Part shown: in pieces, positions 35,781-44,803 of the stretch
Position numbering within the stretch: the stretch's first letter is position 1
How the letters are laid out: the number at the start of each line of letters is the position of its first letter
Origin: Dyella_A sp050749815
GTDB lineage: Bacteria; Pseudomonadota; Gammaproteobacteria; Xanthomonadales; Rhodanobacteraceae
Assembly (NCBI RefSeq): GCF_050749815.1
Contig: NZ_CP192735.1
Location: 2,046,001 to 2,110,000 of the forward strand
Length of the DNA stretch: 64,000 nucleotides
Reading direction: 5' to 3'
The notes under the pieces: model-generated
Told to the model about the DNA's origin: nothing
Databases searched by the model: none
The model's input: only the letters and a program-made list of their open reading frames with translations
Program-made: the position numbers and the translations under genes

Positions 35781-37658
35781 TCACACGCGTCGGCGGCTGC
35801 GCCGCGTGCGGCGCCAGCCATAGAGCAGACCCAGCAGCGTCACCAGCGCGGGCACCACCACGATATTGATGAACTTCACGCGCAGGCCCAGCGCGTCGAT
35901 TTCGGCGTTGAGCTGGTGCTGCACGTCACGCAGCTCCTTGCTGATCGCCAGCTTGCGCTGCAGGAACTGCTCGATCTCGCGCTTCTGCTCCGCGCTCGCC
36001 TGGCCATCGCGGCCGCCGCGCGCCGGCTGCAGTTCTTCCAGCCGACTGCGCGTTTCGGCCAGCTCACGCTCCAGCTCCTGCTTCTTCAGCAGGAACTTCT
36101 GGTCGGCGGCGTTCTGCAGCGCCTGCACGCGGGTGAACGGCCGCTGCGAAGTGGAGCGCCCGCGGATCGACAGCAGCGCCGACGAACCGCTGAGGTTGTC
36201 CACCAGGTTGGTGATGAAGTCGCCGTTGCTGGCGAAGGCGTTGAGCATCGGCTGGCCGAGGAAGCTCTGGGTGTCGACCCACAGCCGATCGGTCAGCAGA
36301 TCGGTGTCGGCCACCAGGATCACCTCCGCATTCGGCGCCGACTGCGCCAAGTGTACGGGCGAGGTGCGCTCCGGGAAGGCGCTGCTCAGCGTGCCGCGCA
36401 GGCGGGCGGCGAGCACGTAGTGCGCGTTGTCGGGCGTGTAGTCGCGCAGCAGCAGGGACGGGTCGCTGGCCGCCTCGATCACGCGCTGCACCGGCACCAC
36501 GTGCGCATCGACGCTGGATTGCAGCAACGGCACCAGCCGCGCGGTGGCATCGGGGGCGAGATCGAAGTAGCCGGCGGAGGACAGGTCGATCTGCTGCAGG
36601 CTGGCGGTGACGGCGTCGCCACGGTTCAGCTCCTGCCCGCCCAGGCCGAGCATCGCCGGATGACTGAAGCTGGTGTCGCCCAGCTCGATCTTCAGCGCGC
36701 GCGAGCGATCTAGCACCACCTTGCGATCGTCGTAGACCACGCCCCAGGCCTTGAACAGCCGCGGCAGGTCCGAGTTGTGATCGTCGGTGACGCCGGTGGA
36801 AGCATCGACGAACGGAGCGTTGTCGAGCTCCGCATCCGGGTCGACAAAGACCACCAGGTGGCCGCCGCCGAGCACATATTGATCGAGCGCATAGAGCGCG
36901 TCGTCGGACAGGTGCTTGGGATGCACCAGCAGCACGACCGGCAGATCCTTGCCAATCCGCTTGAGCTTGCCCGGGTCCAGCGTGGTGATCGAAAACAGCT
37001 GCTGCAGCTGGCCGAGCACCGTCCATGCCGGCTCGCCGATAACCGGGTTGCCGCTCATCGGCAGCGAACTGATCAGGCCGATACGCGGCTTCTGCGTCTC
37101 GTTGAGCTCGTACATCAGTTTGGCGATGTCGTACTCGAGGAAAGTCTCGCGCGCCGGGTCGAAGAACGGCACCGAGAGCGTCTTGCCGTCGACGCCGTCC
37201 ACGGCATTGCCATCGGCCGGCAGCGTGGTGCCGACCAGGCCGAAGAACACGCGCTCGCCGTTGCTGCCGCCGCTGAGCGGGGTCAGGCCGTTGCCCTCGG
37301 CGCTCGCTTCGTCGTCGGAGTAAGGCACCGGGTCCACGATCTGCAGGTGCAGCTTGCCGGACGAGCGCGCCACCATTTCCTGCAGCATCTCGCGCACCCG
37401 CTGCTCGTAGCTGCGCAGTTGCGGCAGGTCGCGCGCCGCGTGTTCGGAGAAATACAGCGTCAGCCGCAGCGGCCGCTGCAGGTGCCCGACGATCTGCACC
37501 GTGCCGGGCGTCAGCGTGTACAGCCGGTCCGCGGTGAGATCGATCCGCGGCACGTGCACCCAGCGGCTCAACGCCAGCGCGGCGGCGATGAACACGAGCA
37601 CCAGCGCGGCCAAAGTGGCCGCCAGGCGCGAGCGTCGACCGAACGTCCAGCGGCGCAC
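35781..37658 (-). CDS. GldG-like auxiliary component of a Gld-type ABC transporter
   Basis: A 625-residue protein. An N-terminal helix (AATLAALVLVFIAAALALS), then a large periplasmic domain resembling ABC_transp_aux/GldG (DLTADRLYTLTPGTVQIVGHLQRPLRLTLYFSE; VVLLVHPKHLSDDALYALDQYVLGGGHLVVFVD), a coiled-coil near the C-terminus (FLLKKQELERELAETRSRLEELQ), and a last helix. The start is a GTG at 37658, 2 nt after the permease stop, so translation is coupled. With the permease and ATPase genes upstream it forms an operon of the gliding/exopolysaccharide-associated type; the cargo is unknown. Confidence 0.87.
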   Translation of the reverse strand: MRRWTFGRRSRLAATLAALVLVFIAAALALSRWVHVPRIDLTADRLYTLTPGTVQIVGHLQRPLRLTLYFSEHAARDLPQLRSYEQRVREMLQEMVARSSGKLHLQIVDPVPYSDDEASAEGNGLTPLSGGSNGERVFFGLVGTTLPADGNAVDGVDGKTLSVPFFDPARETFLEYDIAKLMYELNETQKPRIGLISSLPMSGNPVIGEPAWTVLGQLQQLFSITTLDPGKLKRIGKDLPVVLLVHPKHLSDDALYALDQYVLGGGHLVVFVDPDAELDNAPFVDASTGVTDDHNSDLPRLFKAWGVVYDDRKVVLDRSRALKIELGDTSFSHPAMLGLGGQELNRGDAVTASLQQIDLSSAGYFDLAPDATARLVPLLQSSVDAHVVPVQRVIEAASDPSLLLRDYTPDNAHYVLAARLRGTLSSAFPERTSPVHLAQSAPNAEVILVADTDLLTDRLWVDTQSFLGQPMLNAFASNGDFITNLVDNLSGSSALLSIRGRSTSQRPFTRVQALQNAADQKFLLKKQELERELAETRSRLEELQPARGGRDGQASAEQKREIEQFLQRKLAISKELRDVQHQLNAEIDALGLRVKFINIVVVPALVTLLGLLYGWRRTRRSRRRV

Positions 37659-37660
37659 GC

Positions 37661-38395
37661 TCAGCGACTCCGCCGCAGGTCGAGCAACAGCACGCCGGCA
37701 GTCAACCAGGCCACCATGCTCAGCACGAAGTAGGCCAGGTCGCGCAGGTCGAGCACGCCGCGGGCGATCGCCTCGAAATGGCGCAGCATGCTCAGGTGCG
37801 CCACGCCGTTGACCAGCCGCCGCGGCAGCGCCTCCTGGAAAAAGTCGATCACCTGCGACTGCCCGGCCAACAGCAGCAGCACGCACACCAGCGCGGTGAG
37901 GATGAAGGCCACCACCTGGCTCTGCGTGAGCGCCGACAGACAGGCGCCGATGGCGAGGAACGCACCGGCCATCAGCCAGCTGCCGAGATAGCCGGCCAGG
38001 ATCACGCCATTGTCCGGATCTCCCAGATAGTTGACGGTGATCCAGATCGGGAAGGTCAACGCCAGCGCCAGCCCCACGAACAACCAGGCCGCCAGAAACT
38101 TGCCCAGCATCGCCTGCCACAGCCGCACCGGCAGCGTCAGCAGCAGTTCCAGCGTGCCGGACTTGGCCTCTTCGGCCCACAGCCGCATCGACACCGCCGG
38201 CACCAGGATCAGGTACAGCCACGGATGCATCGCGAAGAACGGCTGCAGGTCGGCCTGTCGCCGCTCGTAGAAGTCACCGCTGTAGAACGTGAGGATGCCC
38301 GCCAGCACCAGGAAGATCACCAGGAACACATAGGCCACCGGCGTCACGAAATAACTGCGCAGCTCGCGCCGCACGATGGCCTGGACCGGGCTCAT
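37661..38395 (-). CDS. ABC transporter permease, Gld-type
   Basis: A 244-residue protein with about six transmembrane helices. It begins VQAIVRRELRSYFVTPVAYVFLVIFLVLAGI, the start of ABC-2 permeases paired with GldA-like ATPases. MRLWAEEAKSGTLELLLTLPV is the characteristic ABC-2 coupling segment. Start ATG at 38395 overlaps the stop of the ATPase gene by 4 nt. It is between the ATPase and the GldG-like component. Confidence 0.9.
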   Translation of the reverse strand: MSPVQAIVRRELRSYFVTPVAYVFLVIFLVLAGILTFYSGDFYERRQADLQPFFAMHPWLYLILVPAVSMRLWAEEAKSGTLELLLTLPVRLWQAMLGKFLAAWLFVGLALALTFPIWITVNYLGDPDNGVILAGYLGSWLMAGAFLAIGACLSALTQSQVVAFILTALVCVLLLLAGQSQVIDFFQEALPRRLVNGVAHLSMLRHFEAIARGVLDLRDLAYFVLSMVAWLTAGVLLLDLRRSR

Positions 38396-39339
38396 GCCGC
38401 GCGCCCCGGCGTCGCCGGTTCCGGCATCGTGGTGATGTGGCGAAACACTTCATCCAGGCGGCCGCGCTCGAGCTGGATCTCGGATACTTCCAGCCCCTGT
38501 GCGCGCAGCAACTGCTCCACCGCTTCGAGGATGCGCTCGCCCGGCTTGGGGAACACCGTGATGCGCCCGTCCAGCGGATCGACCTCGATCGCCGCTACCT
38601 GCGGCATCCGGCCCAGCATCTCTTGCGACACCGCGCTGCCCGGCGCACTGAACGACACCGCACCGTGATAGCGCGAGCGCTGTTCCAGTTCCGCCGGCGT
38701 GGCATCGGCCAACAGGCGGCCGCGGGCGATGATCACCACGCGGTTGCACAGCGCGTGCACCTCTTCCAACAGGTGAGTGGAGACCAGGATGGTGCGCTCG
38801 CGCGCCATCGCGTCGATCAGCTGACGCACCGCGTGCTTCTGGTTGGGATCGAGACCATCGGTGGGTTCGTCGAGCATCAGCACCGGCGGATCGTGCAGGA
38901 TCGCCTGGGCCAGGCCCACGCGCCGGCGCAGCCCCTTGGACAAGGTGTCGATGCATTGCTCGAGCACGTCCTCCAGCTGCAGCCGGGCGATCACTTCCTC
39001 GAAGCGCTGGCGACCCGTGCTGCGGGTGAAGCCGCGCATGCGCGCGATGAATACCAGGAACTCGCGCACCGTCAGCTCGCCGTAGCTCGGCGCCCCCTCG
39101 GGCAGATAACCCAGCGCGCGACGTGCCTCCTGCGGTGCGGTGCGCACGTCGTGGCCGCAGACGCGCGCCGTGCCGCAGGTCGGCGCGAGGAAGCCGGCGA
39201 TCATCCGCATCGCAGTGGTCTTGCCCGCACCGTTGGGGCCCAGCAGCCCCAGCACCTGCCCCGGCTCGGCACGGATGCTCAGCGCGTCCACCGCAGTGAA
39301 CCTGCCATAGCGTCGGGTGAGCTGGTCGGTTTCGATCAT
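38392..39339 (-). CDS. ABC transporter ATP-binding protein, Gld-type
   Basis: A 315-residue ATPase. Walker A is GPNGAGKTT at about residue 39-47, the signature is SKGLRRRVGLAQ (a variant of LSGGQ common in this subfamily), Walker B is MLDEPTDGLDP, and the switch His is in VSTHLLEEV. A C-terminal extension of about 90 residues follows. The start at 39339 (MIETDQLTRRYGRFTAV) fits the fold; longer frames upstream are not coding. It is the first gene of the ATPase-permease-GldG operon. Confidence 0.93.
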   Translation of the reverse strand: MIETDQLTRRYGRFTAVDALSIRAEPGQVLGLLGPNGAGKTTAMRMIAGFLAPTCGTARVCGHDVRTAPQEARRALGYLPEGAPSYGELTVREFLVFIARMRGFTRSTGRQRFEEVIARLQLEDVLEQCIDTLSKGLRRRVGLAQAILHDPPVLMLDEPTDGLDPNQKHAVRQLIDAMARERTILVSTHLLEEVHALCNRVVIIARGRLLADATPAELEQRSRYHGAVSFSAPGSAVSQEMLGRMPQVAAIEVDPLDGRITVFPKPGERILEAVEQLLRAQGLEVSEIQLERGRLDEVFRHITTMPEPATPGRAA

Positions 39340-39474
39340 CGGAAGGCCGGCGACGGGCGTGGGCGGCCCCGCGGGCCAGGGAACAGGAAGCGGCGATGAC
39401 GCCGCGCCGTGCAATGTACCGCAAGGGGCCGCAAAAGTTCGGCGGCCGGCATGTCCGGCATGGACTGCAGGCAA

Positions 39475-39505
39475 CAAAAAACCCCGTCCGCGGGCGGACG
39501 GGGTT
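39475..39505 (-). terminator. intrinsic terminator of the SRPBCC gene
   Basis: An 11-bp stem (AACCCCGTCCG at 39480-39490 with its complement at 39495-39505) and 4-nt loop. On the minus strand it is followed by six U's. It lies 22 nt beyond the stop of the gene at 39527. Confidence 0.9.
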
Positions 39506-39526
39506 CGATGACTTGCGTCGGTCCGA

Positions 39527-40924
39527 TCAGTTGCCGGCGCTGGCAGCCTCGGCCGGCGCCGCAGCGGAACCGGCGGCGGCCGGAGCGGCGCTGCTGGAGG
39601 AAGCGGCCGGCGACTCGTCCAGCGTCGGCGGCTGGATGCCCGCCTCCTGTTCCGGCGTCTGTTCCGGAGCATCGCTCAGCGGCAGGTACACGTCGTACCG
39701 GGCGTACTGGGTGATGTTGTTGTTGGTGTCGATCTGTTCCGGGCGAGCCAGGACGTCGTAGAAGCGGTTCACCACGGTGTCGTATTTGTAGCCGTGGGTC
39801 TGCGCGTACGCCTCGAGCTCGTCGCGGGTCTGCGGCACGCCGGCGTAGGTGCCGTTCCACTCGCCCTTCAGCACTGCACCGCCGGCCATCATGGTGGCAC
39901 GAACGTCCTGATCGATGATCAGGCGGCCGTACTTGTCGGTGCTGCCCGGCGCGTTGGCGGCGACGGCGTCGGCCGGAGCCTCGGTCGAGGCGGCGCTGGC
40001 CGGCGCGGCGGCGGAACCGGCGGCGGCCGGAACGCCCGGCTGGGTCGGCGTGGTCGCGGCGGTGAGATCGTGGCTCTGGCCGGCCACCGTGAGCGTGGTG
40101 GCGTCGATCGGCAGCGCGATGTCGAAGGTGAAGGTCTGGTCGCCGTAGTTGTTCACCACGAGGATGCGCGGACCGGTCACGTTGACGTTGAGCTTCTTGG
40201 CGGTGTCCTGCAGCAGCTTGACGGCGCCGTCGGTTGCTTCGGTTAGCGCATCGAGGCCGCCCTCACGCTCGATCTTGGTCGACACCAGCAGCACCGGCGT
40301 CGGCTTGGTCTGCTCGATGTACGGCACCAGCTCGCTGTAGTCCACGTTCTTGACCGAGGCAAGCATATTCTGCAGGCCGGTCAGGCTGTACTGGATGAAC
40401 GCATCCGGTGCGCCGTGGATGTAGAGGTTGGAGTAGCGGTTCAGCAGGTTGAAGCCGTACTTGACGTCATACGCCCAGGTGACCTTGGTCAGCTTGTGCG
40501 TACGGCCTTCGCGCTCCAGATCCAGCGTGAAGTGCTTGTCGCTGCCGCGCCAGTCGCCGTCGAGGTTCCACACGATCTCGGCGGAGTTGACGGAGGAGTC
40601 TATCTTGTTGAACTCGGGGGTGGCGCTGGCGATGGTCAGCTTGCCGCTGCCGGCCTTCTTCGGCGCACCGGTCCAGCTGATCTCGGCGCCGGGGCCGTAG
40701 GCCTTGCCCGAGAGGTCGTACTTGATCGTCGGATCGCTGCCGGTGAGCTCGGCGTAATCGCCGAAGCGACGGAAGTTGTTCAGCACGTCATAGACCTGAC
40801 GGATGTCCTTGCCGATGACCAGCGACCTCTCCACATGGCCACTGCCGGGCATCGCAATGCCCACCACCACAGCCAGTACGGCCACGATGACCAGGGCCAT
40901 AAGTAATTCAAGAACACGCATCAT
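39527..40924 (-). CDS. membrane-anchored SRPBCC-domain protein with Ala/Pro-rich linkers
   Basis: A 465-residue protein. One N-terminal helix (LLMALVIVAVLAVVVGIAM) and then a polyketide-cyclase-like SRPBCC domain (SLVIGKDIRQVYDVLNNFRRFGDYAEL...WNLDGDWRGSDKHFTLDLE). The middle and C-terminal part has GyrI-like effector-binding features. Two Ala/Pro segments, at about 300-325 and 445-465, are near-identical (PAAAGSAAAPA in both). The lipid or ligand is unknown. The start ATG pair lies at 40924/40921. A T-rich terminator is downstream. It is a single gene, transcribed opposite to nothing nearby. Confidence 0.8.
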   Translation of the reverse strand: MMRVLELLMALVIVAVLAVVVGIAMPGSGHVERSLVIGKDIRQVYDVLNNFRRFGDYAELTGSDPTIKYDLSGKAYGPGAEISWTGAPKKAGSGKLTIASATPEFNKIDSSVNSAEIVWNLDGDWRGSDKHFTLDLEREGRTHKLTKVTWAYDVKYGFNLLNRYSNLYIHGAPDAFIQYSLTGLQNMLASVKNVDYSELVPYIEQTKPTPVLLVSTKIEREGGLDALTEATDGAVKLLQDTAKKLNVNVTGPRILVVNNYGDQTFTFDIALPIDATTLTVAGQSHDLTAATTPTQPGVPAAAGSAAAPASAASTEAPADAVAANAPGSTDKYGRLIIDQDVRATMMAGGAVLKGEWNGTYAGVPQTRDELEAYAQTHGYKYDTVVNRFYDVLARPEQIDTNNNITQYARYDVYLPLSDAPEQTPEQEAGIQPPTLDESPAASSSSAAPAAAGSAAAPAEAASAGN

Positions 40925-41178
40925 TCCAGGGTTCTCCGAGCGTCTCTACGCAGCACTTGATGGCATCGCCGTTACCGCCGGGAAGTCTTCCCTCGGAAAC
41001 CTGTCTCAGCGGGGGGGAACGCATGCCGAAGCGACGGATGTTACTTGCTCGCGCCGAGGAACGCCATCTGCAGCCGCAACACGCTCCAGAAGGCCGAAAA
41101 TGAGGCTGCGCGAGGCCCCGCACCCCATGGCGCGCCCGTACATGCGTCACCGAATGGACGGCCGAACGTACGTGCGGC

Positions 41179-41820
41179 TCAGACGATGCCCAGCTCCAGC
41201 GCCTTCAATACGGCGCGGGTGCGATCGCGCACCCCGAGCTTCGAAAGGATGTTCGACACGTGGTTCTTCACCGTGCCCTCGGCCACCTTCAGCGAGTTGG
41301 CGATTTCCTTGTTGGAGTAGCCGCCGGAGAGCAACCGCAGGATCTCCGTCTCGCGCTCGGTGAGGGGATCGGGCTGCTCCAGGCTGGTGAACTGGTTCTG
41401 GATGCGCCCGACCCCGGCGAGCAGGCGCTGGGTCACCATCGGCGCCACCAGCGAACCGCCGGCAGCCACCGTTCGCACGGCCTCCACCAGTTGCTCCAGC
41501 GACACGTCCTTCAATAGATAGCCGCGCGCGCCGGCCTTCAGGCCCTGCAGCACCAGCTGGTCGTCGTCGAAAGTGGTGAGGATGATCGTGGGCGGCAGTT
41601 CGTTGCGTGCGGACAGCGCCTGCAGAACCTCCAGACCGCTCATGTTGGGCATGCGCAGATCCAGCAGCACCACGTCGGGCTTGATCCGCGGAATCTCCAG
41701 CACGGCCTGCGCGCCATCGGCGCATTCGGCGACCACGCGGATGTCCTCGGCCAGGTCCAGCAGCGAACGCACCCCCTGGCGCACCAGGTTCTGATCGTCG
41801 ACGAGACAGACAGAAATCAT
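41179..41820 (-). CDS. NarL/LuxR-family response regulator
   Basis: A 213-residue protein. The receiver domain has DD at 8-9 and the phosphate acceptor Asp54 (VVLLDLRMPNMSG), Thr/Ser in the LTTF strand and Lys in KAGARGYLLKD. The DNA-binding part is the GerE/LuxR HTH (LTERETEILRLLSGGYSNKEIANSLKVAEGTVKNHVSNIL). It pairs with the sensor kinase 128 nt upstream, as in the DesK/DesR and LiaSR groups. Its target genes cannot be told from the sequence; the start is an ATG at 41820. Confidence 0.94.
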   Translation of the reverse strand: MISVCLVDDQNLVRQGVRSLLDLAEDIRVVAECADGAQAVLEIPRIKPDVVLLDLRMPNMSGLEVLQALSARNELPPTIILTTFDDDQLVLQGLKAGARGYLLKDVSLEQLVEAVRTVAAGGSLVAPMVTQRLLAGVGRIQNQFTSLEQPDPLTERETEILRLLSGGYSNKEIANSLKVAEGTVKNHVSNILSKLGVRDRTRAVLKALELGIV

Positions 41821-41948
41821 TGCGGATCCTCAGAAACGTGGATAACTGTGCTGGCACCGTGGCTGGCACGGCGCCGGGGCAACACCGCAGTCCCCCTGCG
41901 AGGGGACATTCTGGCATGCCGCCGGGCCGGCCGAACGCGCGGCCGGGT

Positions 41949-43181
41949 TCATGGGAGGCTCAACGCCGGCGGCTCGAAGCGAGTGGGCGCGTGCGCCAGT
42001 GCGCTGACCTCGCCCAGCGGCAGCCGCACGGTCAGCGCGAATCCCTGCATGGCGCCGGTGTCCACCATCACGCTGCCGCCGAATTCGGCCAGGCGCTCGC
42101 GCATGCCACTCATGCCGTTGCCGGGCGTGTAGTTGGCCGCACCGCGGCCGTCATCGCGCGCATGCAGACCGAGCATGCCGTCTTCGGCATAGGCGAAATG
42201 CAGCCACAGGTTGCGCGCGCCGGCGTGGCGCGCGGTATTGGTGATGATTTCCTGTGCGCAACGCAGCAGCACCTGGGCGCGTCGCGGATCTTCCACGCTG
42301 AAGCGCGGCGGCGTCTGCACGTGCACGTCCAGGCCGGGCACGCCTTCGATCAGGCTGCGCAACGCCTGGGTCAGGTCGATCGCATCGTCCTGGCGCAGTT
42401 CGCTCACCGCCTCACGCACGTCCGACAGCAGGTGCTTGGCCGTGGCCTGCGCCTTGCGCACGTGCTCGGCGGCCTTGTCGTTGGCCAGGTGGCTGGCCAC
42501 TTCGAGATTCAGGCTGAGCGCGGTGAGGTGGTGCCCGATCAGGTCATGCAGCTCGCGCGCGATGCGCATGCGCTCGGCAATGCGGGTGGATTCGGCGAGC
42601 AACGCGCGCGTGGCGCGCAGTTCGGAATTGAGCCGGCGCTGCACCTCGCGCTCCTCGGCCTGCTGCGTCGCCACGGTGGAGGTGATGAACACCAGGGCGG
42701 AAAGACCCAGATACATGCATACCTGCAGGATCGCCGTGCCTACCGTCCAGCCTTGGTAGCTGGCGATCACCGGGATCAGCAGCAGATTCTGGCCCAGCAA
42801 CCAGGCCAGGCCGGCGACCACAGGCAACTGCCAGGGAAGTACCACGGCGATCACCAACATCAGCATCGCTGAGAGACCGCTCTGGCTGAACCAGCCCACC
42901 GCCACCGCGGCCTCGGTGATCAGCAACAGCAACAGCAGTTTGGTGGCTGGACGCAGCGCCCCTTCCCCACTGAATTGGCTCCGGGCGGTGAGCGAGATGA
43001 AAGCCACCCCGAACAACAGGTACGAGAGCAACCAGCTGGAGAGCGTTGGACTGTTCCACCACCACACATGCGACTGGCCCAGCCCCCAGTTCCCCGGCCA
43101 CAGCGGCAGGCTCACGCACAGGTACGTGAACAGGCCGGTATACCGGAGGACGCGTACGTGATTGAACTGGAACCAGGGCAT
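41949..43181 (-). CDS. HisKA_3-type sensor histidine kinase
   Basis: A 410-residue kinase. Five or six N-terminal membrane helices (to about 170), a coiled coil, then the dimerisation/phospho-acceptor sequence MRIARELHDLIGHHLTALSLNLE with the phosphorylated His at about residue 212, and a catalytic domain with the N box (RCAQEIITNTARHAGA) and G box (GNGMSGMRERLAEFGG). The DHp sequence is that of NarL-partner kinases. It is the kinase for the regulator downstream. The ATG at 43181 has no ribosome site; a TATGAT box ends 6 nt before it, so the transcript may be leaderless. Confidence 0.92.
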   Translation of the reverse strand: MPWFQFNHVRVLRYTGLFTYLCVSLPLWPGNWGLGQSHVWWWNSPTLSSWLLSYLLFGVAFISLTARSQFSGEGALRPATKLLLLLLITEAAVAVGWFSQSGLSAMLMLVIAVVLPWQLPVVAGLAWLLGQNLLLIPVIASYQGWTVGTAILQVCMYLGLSALVFITSTVATQQAEEREVQRRLNSELRATRALLAESTRIAERMRIARELHDLIGHHLTALSLNLEVASHLANDKAAEHVRKAQATAKHLLSDVREAVSELRQDDAIDLTQALRSLIEGVPGLDVHVQTPPRFSVEDPRRAQVLLRCAQEIITNTARHAGARNLWLHFAYAEDGMLGLHARDDGRGAANYTPGNGMSGMRERLAEFGGSVMVDTGAMQGFALTVRLPLGEVSALAHAPTRFEPPALSLP

Positions 43182-43187
43182 GGCCGC

Positions 43188-43193
43188 ATCATA
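43188..43193 (-). promoter_or_regulatory. candidate -10 box (TATGAT), possibly leaderless kinase
   Basis: On the minus strand, TATGAT stands 6 nt before the kinase ATG, leaving no room for a Shine-Dalgarno. Confidence 0.45.
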
Positions 43194-43377
43194 GGCCCCG
43201 CCACGGCGGCCGCAATGCGCGAGAAGTCACGGCGGCACCCACCGTGAGCAGACCGCTTTACGCCGGTTTTACATCGCCCCATGCGGGTGTGGGGGCGGCG
43301 CCCGCGTGGCATAATGCGCCGCCCTGCCCGCCCCGCGCGGGCAAGACACCCTCTTCGACACCCAAGCGGAGCAACGA

Positions 43378-43968
43378 ATGGCCCTTGCCATCCGCGACGT
43401 GCGCGAGCACGACCTGGATGCCGTACTGGCACTCAACAATGCCGCCGGCCGCTCCATCCTCGCCATCGACGCGGCCCAGCTGCGTTTCTTCTACGAGCAT
43501 GCGGACTATTTCCGCGTCGCCGAGATCGACGGCGAGCTCGCCGGGTTCCTTATCGCCATGCGCGAGGGGCGCGACTACGACAGCCCCAACTACCGCTGGT
43601 TCTGCGAGCACTATCCGCAGTTCCTCTACATCGACCGCATCGTGATCGCCAACGCGTTCCGCCGCCACGGCCTGGGCCGCATCTTCTATTGCGACGTCAC
43701 CAGCTACGCCGAAGTGCGCGTGCCGCTGCTCGCCTGCGAGGTGTTCCTGGAGCCGCGCGACGACGTGGTGGTGCTGTTCCACGGCACCTACGGCTTCCAG
43801 GAAGTCGGCCAGCAGCGCATGGGCGATTCCGGCCCGCAGGTCAGCCTGCTGGCCAAGGACCTGCCGAGCTACGGCTACGTGCGCGACACCTACCTCGAAC
43901 ACGGCCGCCTGCCCGCCGAACCCTGGCTGGCCGAGCGCCTGCCCCCACCGAACGAACCCCACGCATGA
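43378..43968 (+). CDS. GNAT-family N-acetyltransferase
   Basis: A 196-residue GNAT protein: the N-terminal beta-alpha (LAIRDVREHDLDAVLALNNAAG), the central DRIVIANAFRRHGLGRIFYCDVTSYA with the R-x-H-G-L-G pyrophosphate loop, and VVVLFHGTYGFQEVGQQRM. It is followed by minC with a 4-nt overlap (ATGA), so the two are translated together. The substrate is unknown; coupling to the Min system is curious. The ATG is at 43378; a CATAAT -10-like box is about 60 nt upstream. Confidence 0.83.
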   Translation: MALAIRDVREHDLDAVLALNNAAGRSILAIDAAQLRFFYEHADYFRVAEIDGELAGFLIAMREGRDYDSPNYRWFCEHYPQFLYIDRIVIANAFRRHGLGRIFYCDVTSYAEVRVPLLACEVFLEPRDDVVVLFHGTYGFQEVGQQRMGDSGPQVSLLAKDLPSYGYVRDTYLEHGRLPAEPWLAERLPPPNEPHA

Positions 43969-44747
43969 ACGCCAAGATGGACACCTCCGACGCCTGCGAC
44001 CTCCGTTTCGGCCAGGTCGGCATTGCCTGCGTGCGCGTGCGCCGCCCCGATGCCGCGGCGCTGTGCGACGAGCTGGAGCGCCGCGTGCGCGCCGCGCCTC
44101 AACTGTTCGCCCGCGCCGCCGTGGTGCTGGACCTCAGCCACCTGCTCGACCTGCCCGACGACGGCATCGTCGATGCCCTGCTCGAAGCCGTGCGTACCGC
44201 GGGCATGCTGCCGGTGGGCCTGGCCTACGGCACCAGCGAGACCGAGGCGCTGGCCAAGCGCATGGGCCTGCCGCTGATCGCCAAGTTCCGCGCTGCGTAC
44301 GAGCCGGAGGGTGGCAGTGCCGCCGCGCCGGTCGCGGCGGCCGCCCAGCCGGCACCGGCTTCGGCGGCGCCGGCGCGCGAGCCCATCCACGCTGCTGCGT
44401 CGGCACCGGCCGGCCCCGCGCTCGGCGCACAACACCACGATGGCGCGGTGCGCTCGGGCCAGCAGGTCTACGCGCGCGATCGCGACCTCATCGTCACCGG
44501 CGCCATCGCCAACGGCGCCGAGGTGATCGCCGACGGCAACATCCACATCTACGGCGGCCTGCGCGGTCGCGCCATGGCCGGCGCTCAGGGCGACGAGAAG
44601 GCACGCATCTACGTATCCGACTTCCGCGCCGAGCTGGTGGCCATCGCCGGCCACTACCGCGTGTTTGAACAGATCCCCAAGGATCTGGAGGGCCAGTCTG
44701 TGCAATGCTGGCTCGATGGTGAAAAATTGATGATCGCGCGGCTCTGA
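43965..44747 (+). CDS. minC: septum site-determining protein MinC
   Basis: A 260-residue MinC. The N-terminal domain inhibits FtsZ assembly; the C-terminal part is a beta-helix (GQQVYARDRDLIVTGAIANGAEVIADGNIHIYGGLRGRAMAGAQGDEKARIYVSDF) that binds MinD and the septum. An Ala/Pro-rich linker (about 110-150) joins them, longer than in E. coli (231 residues). It is the first of minC-minD-minE. The start overlaps the stop of the GNAT gene. Confidence 0.95.
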   Translation: MNAKMDTSDACDLRFGQVGIACVRVRRPDAAALCDELERRVRAAPQLFARAAVVLDLSHLLDLPDDGIVDALLEAVRTAGMLPVGLAYGTSETEALAKRMGLPLIAKFRAAYEPEGGSAAAPVAAAAQPAPASAAPAREPIHAAASAPAGPALGAQHHDGAVRSGQQVYARDRDLIVTGAIANGAEVIADGNIHIYGGLRGRAMAGAQGDEKARIYVSDFRAELVAIAGHYRVFEQIPKDLEGQSVQCWLDGEKLMIARL

Positions 44748-44803
44748 ACCCTCCGGGCCGGACGATCCACTAGAACAATAACGAATACCCGGGAGATGAA
44801 CCC

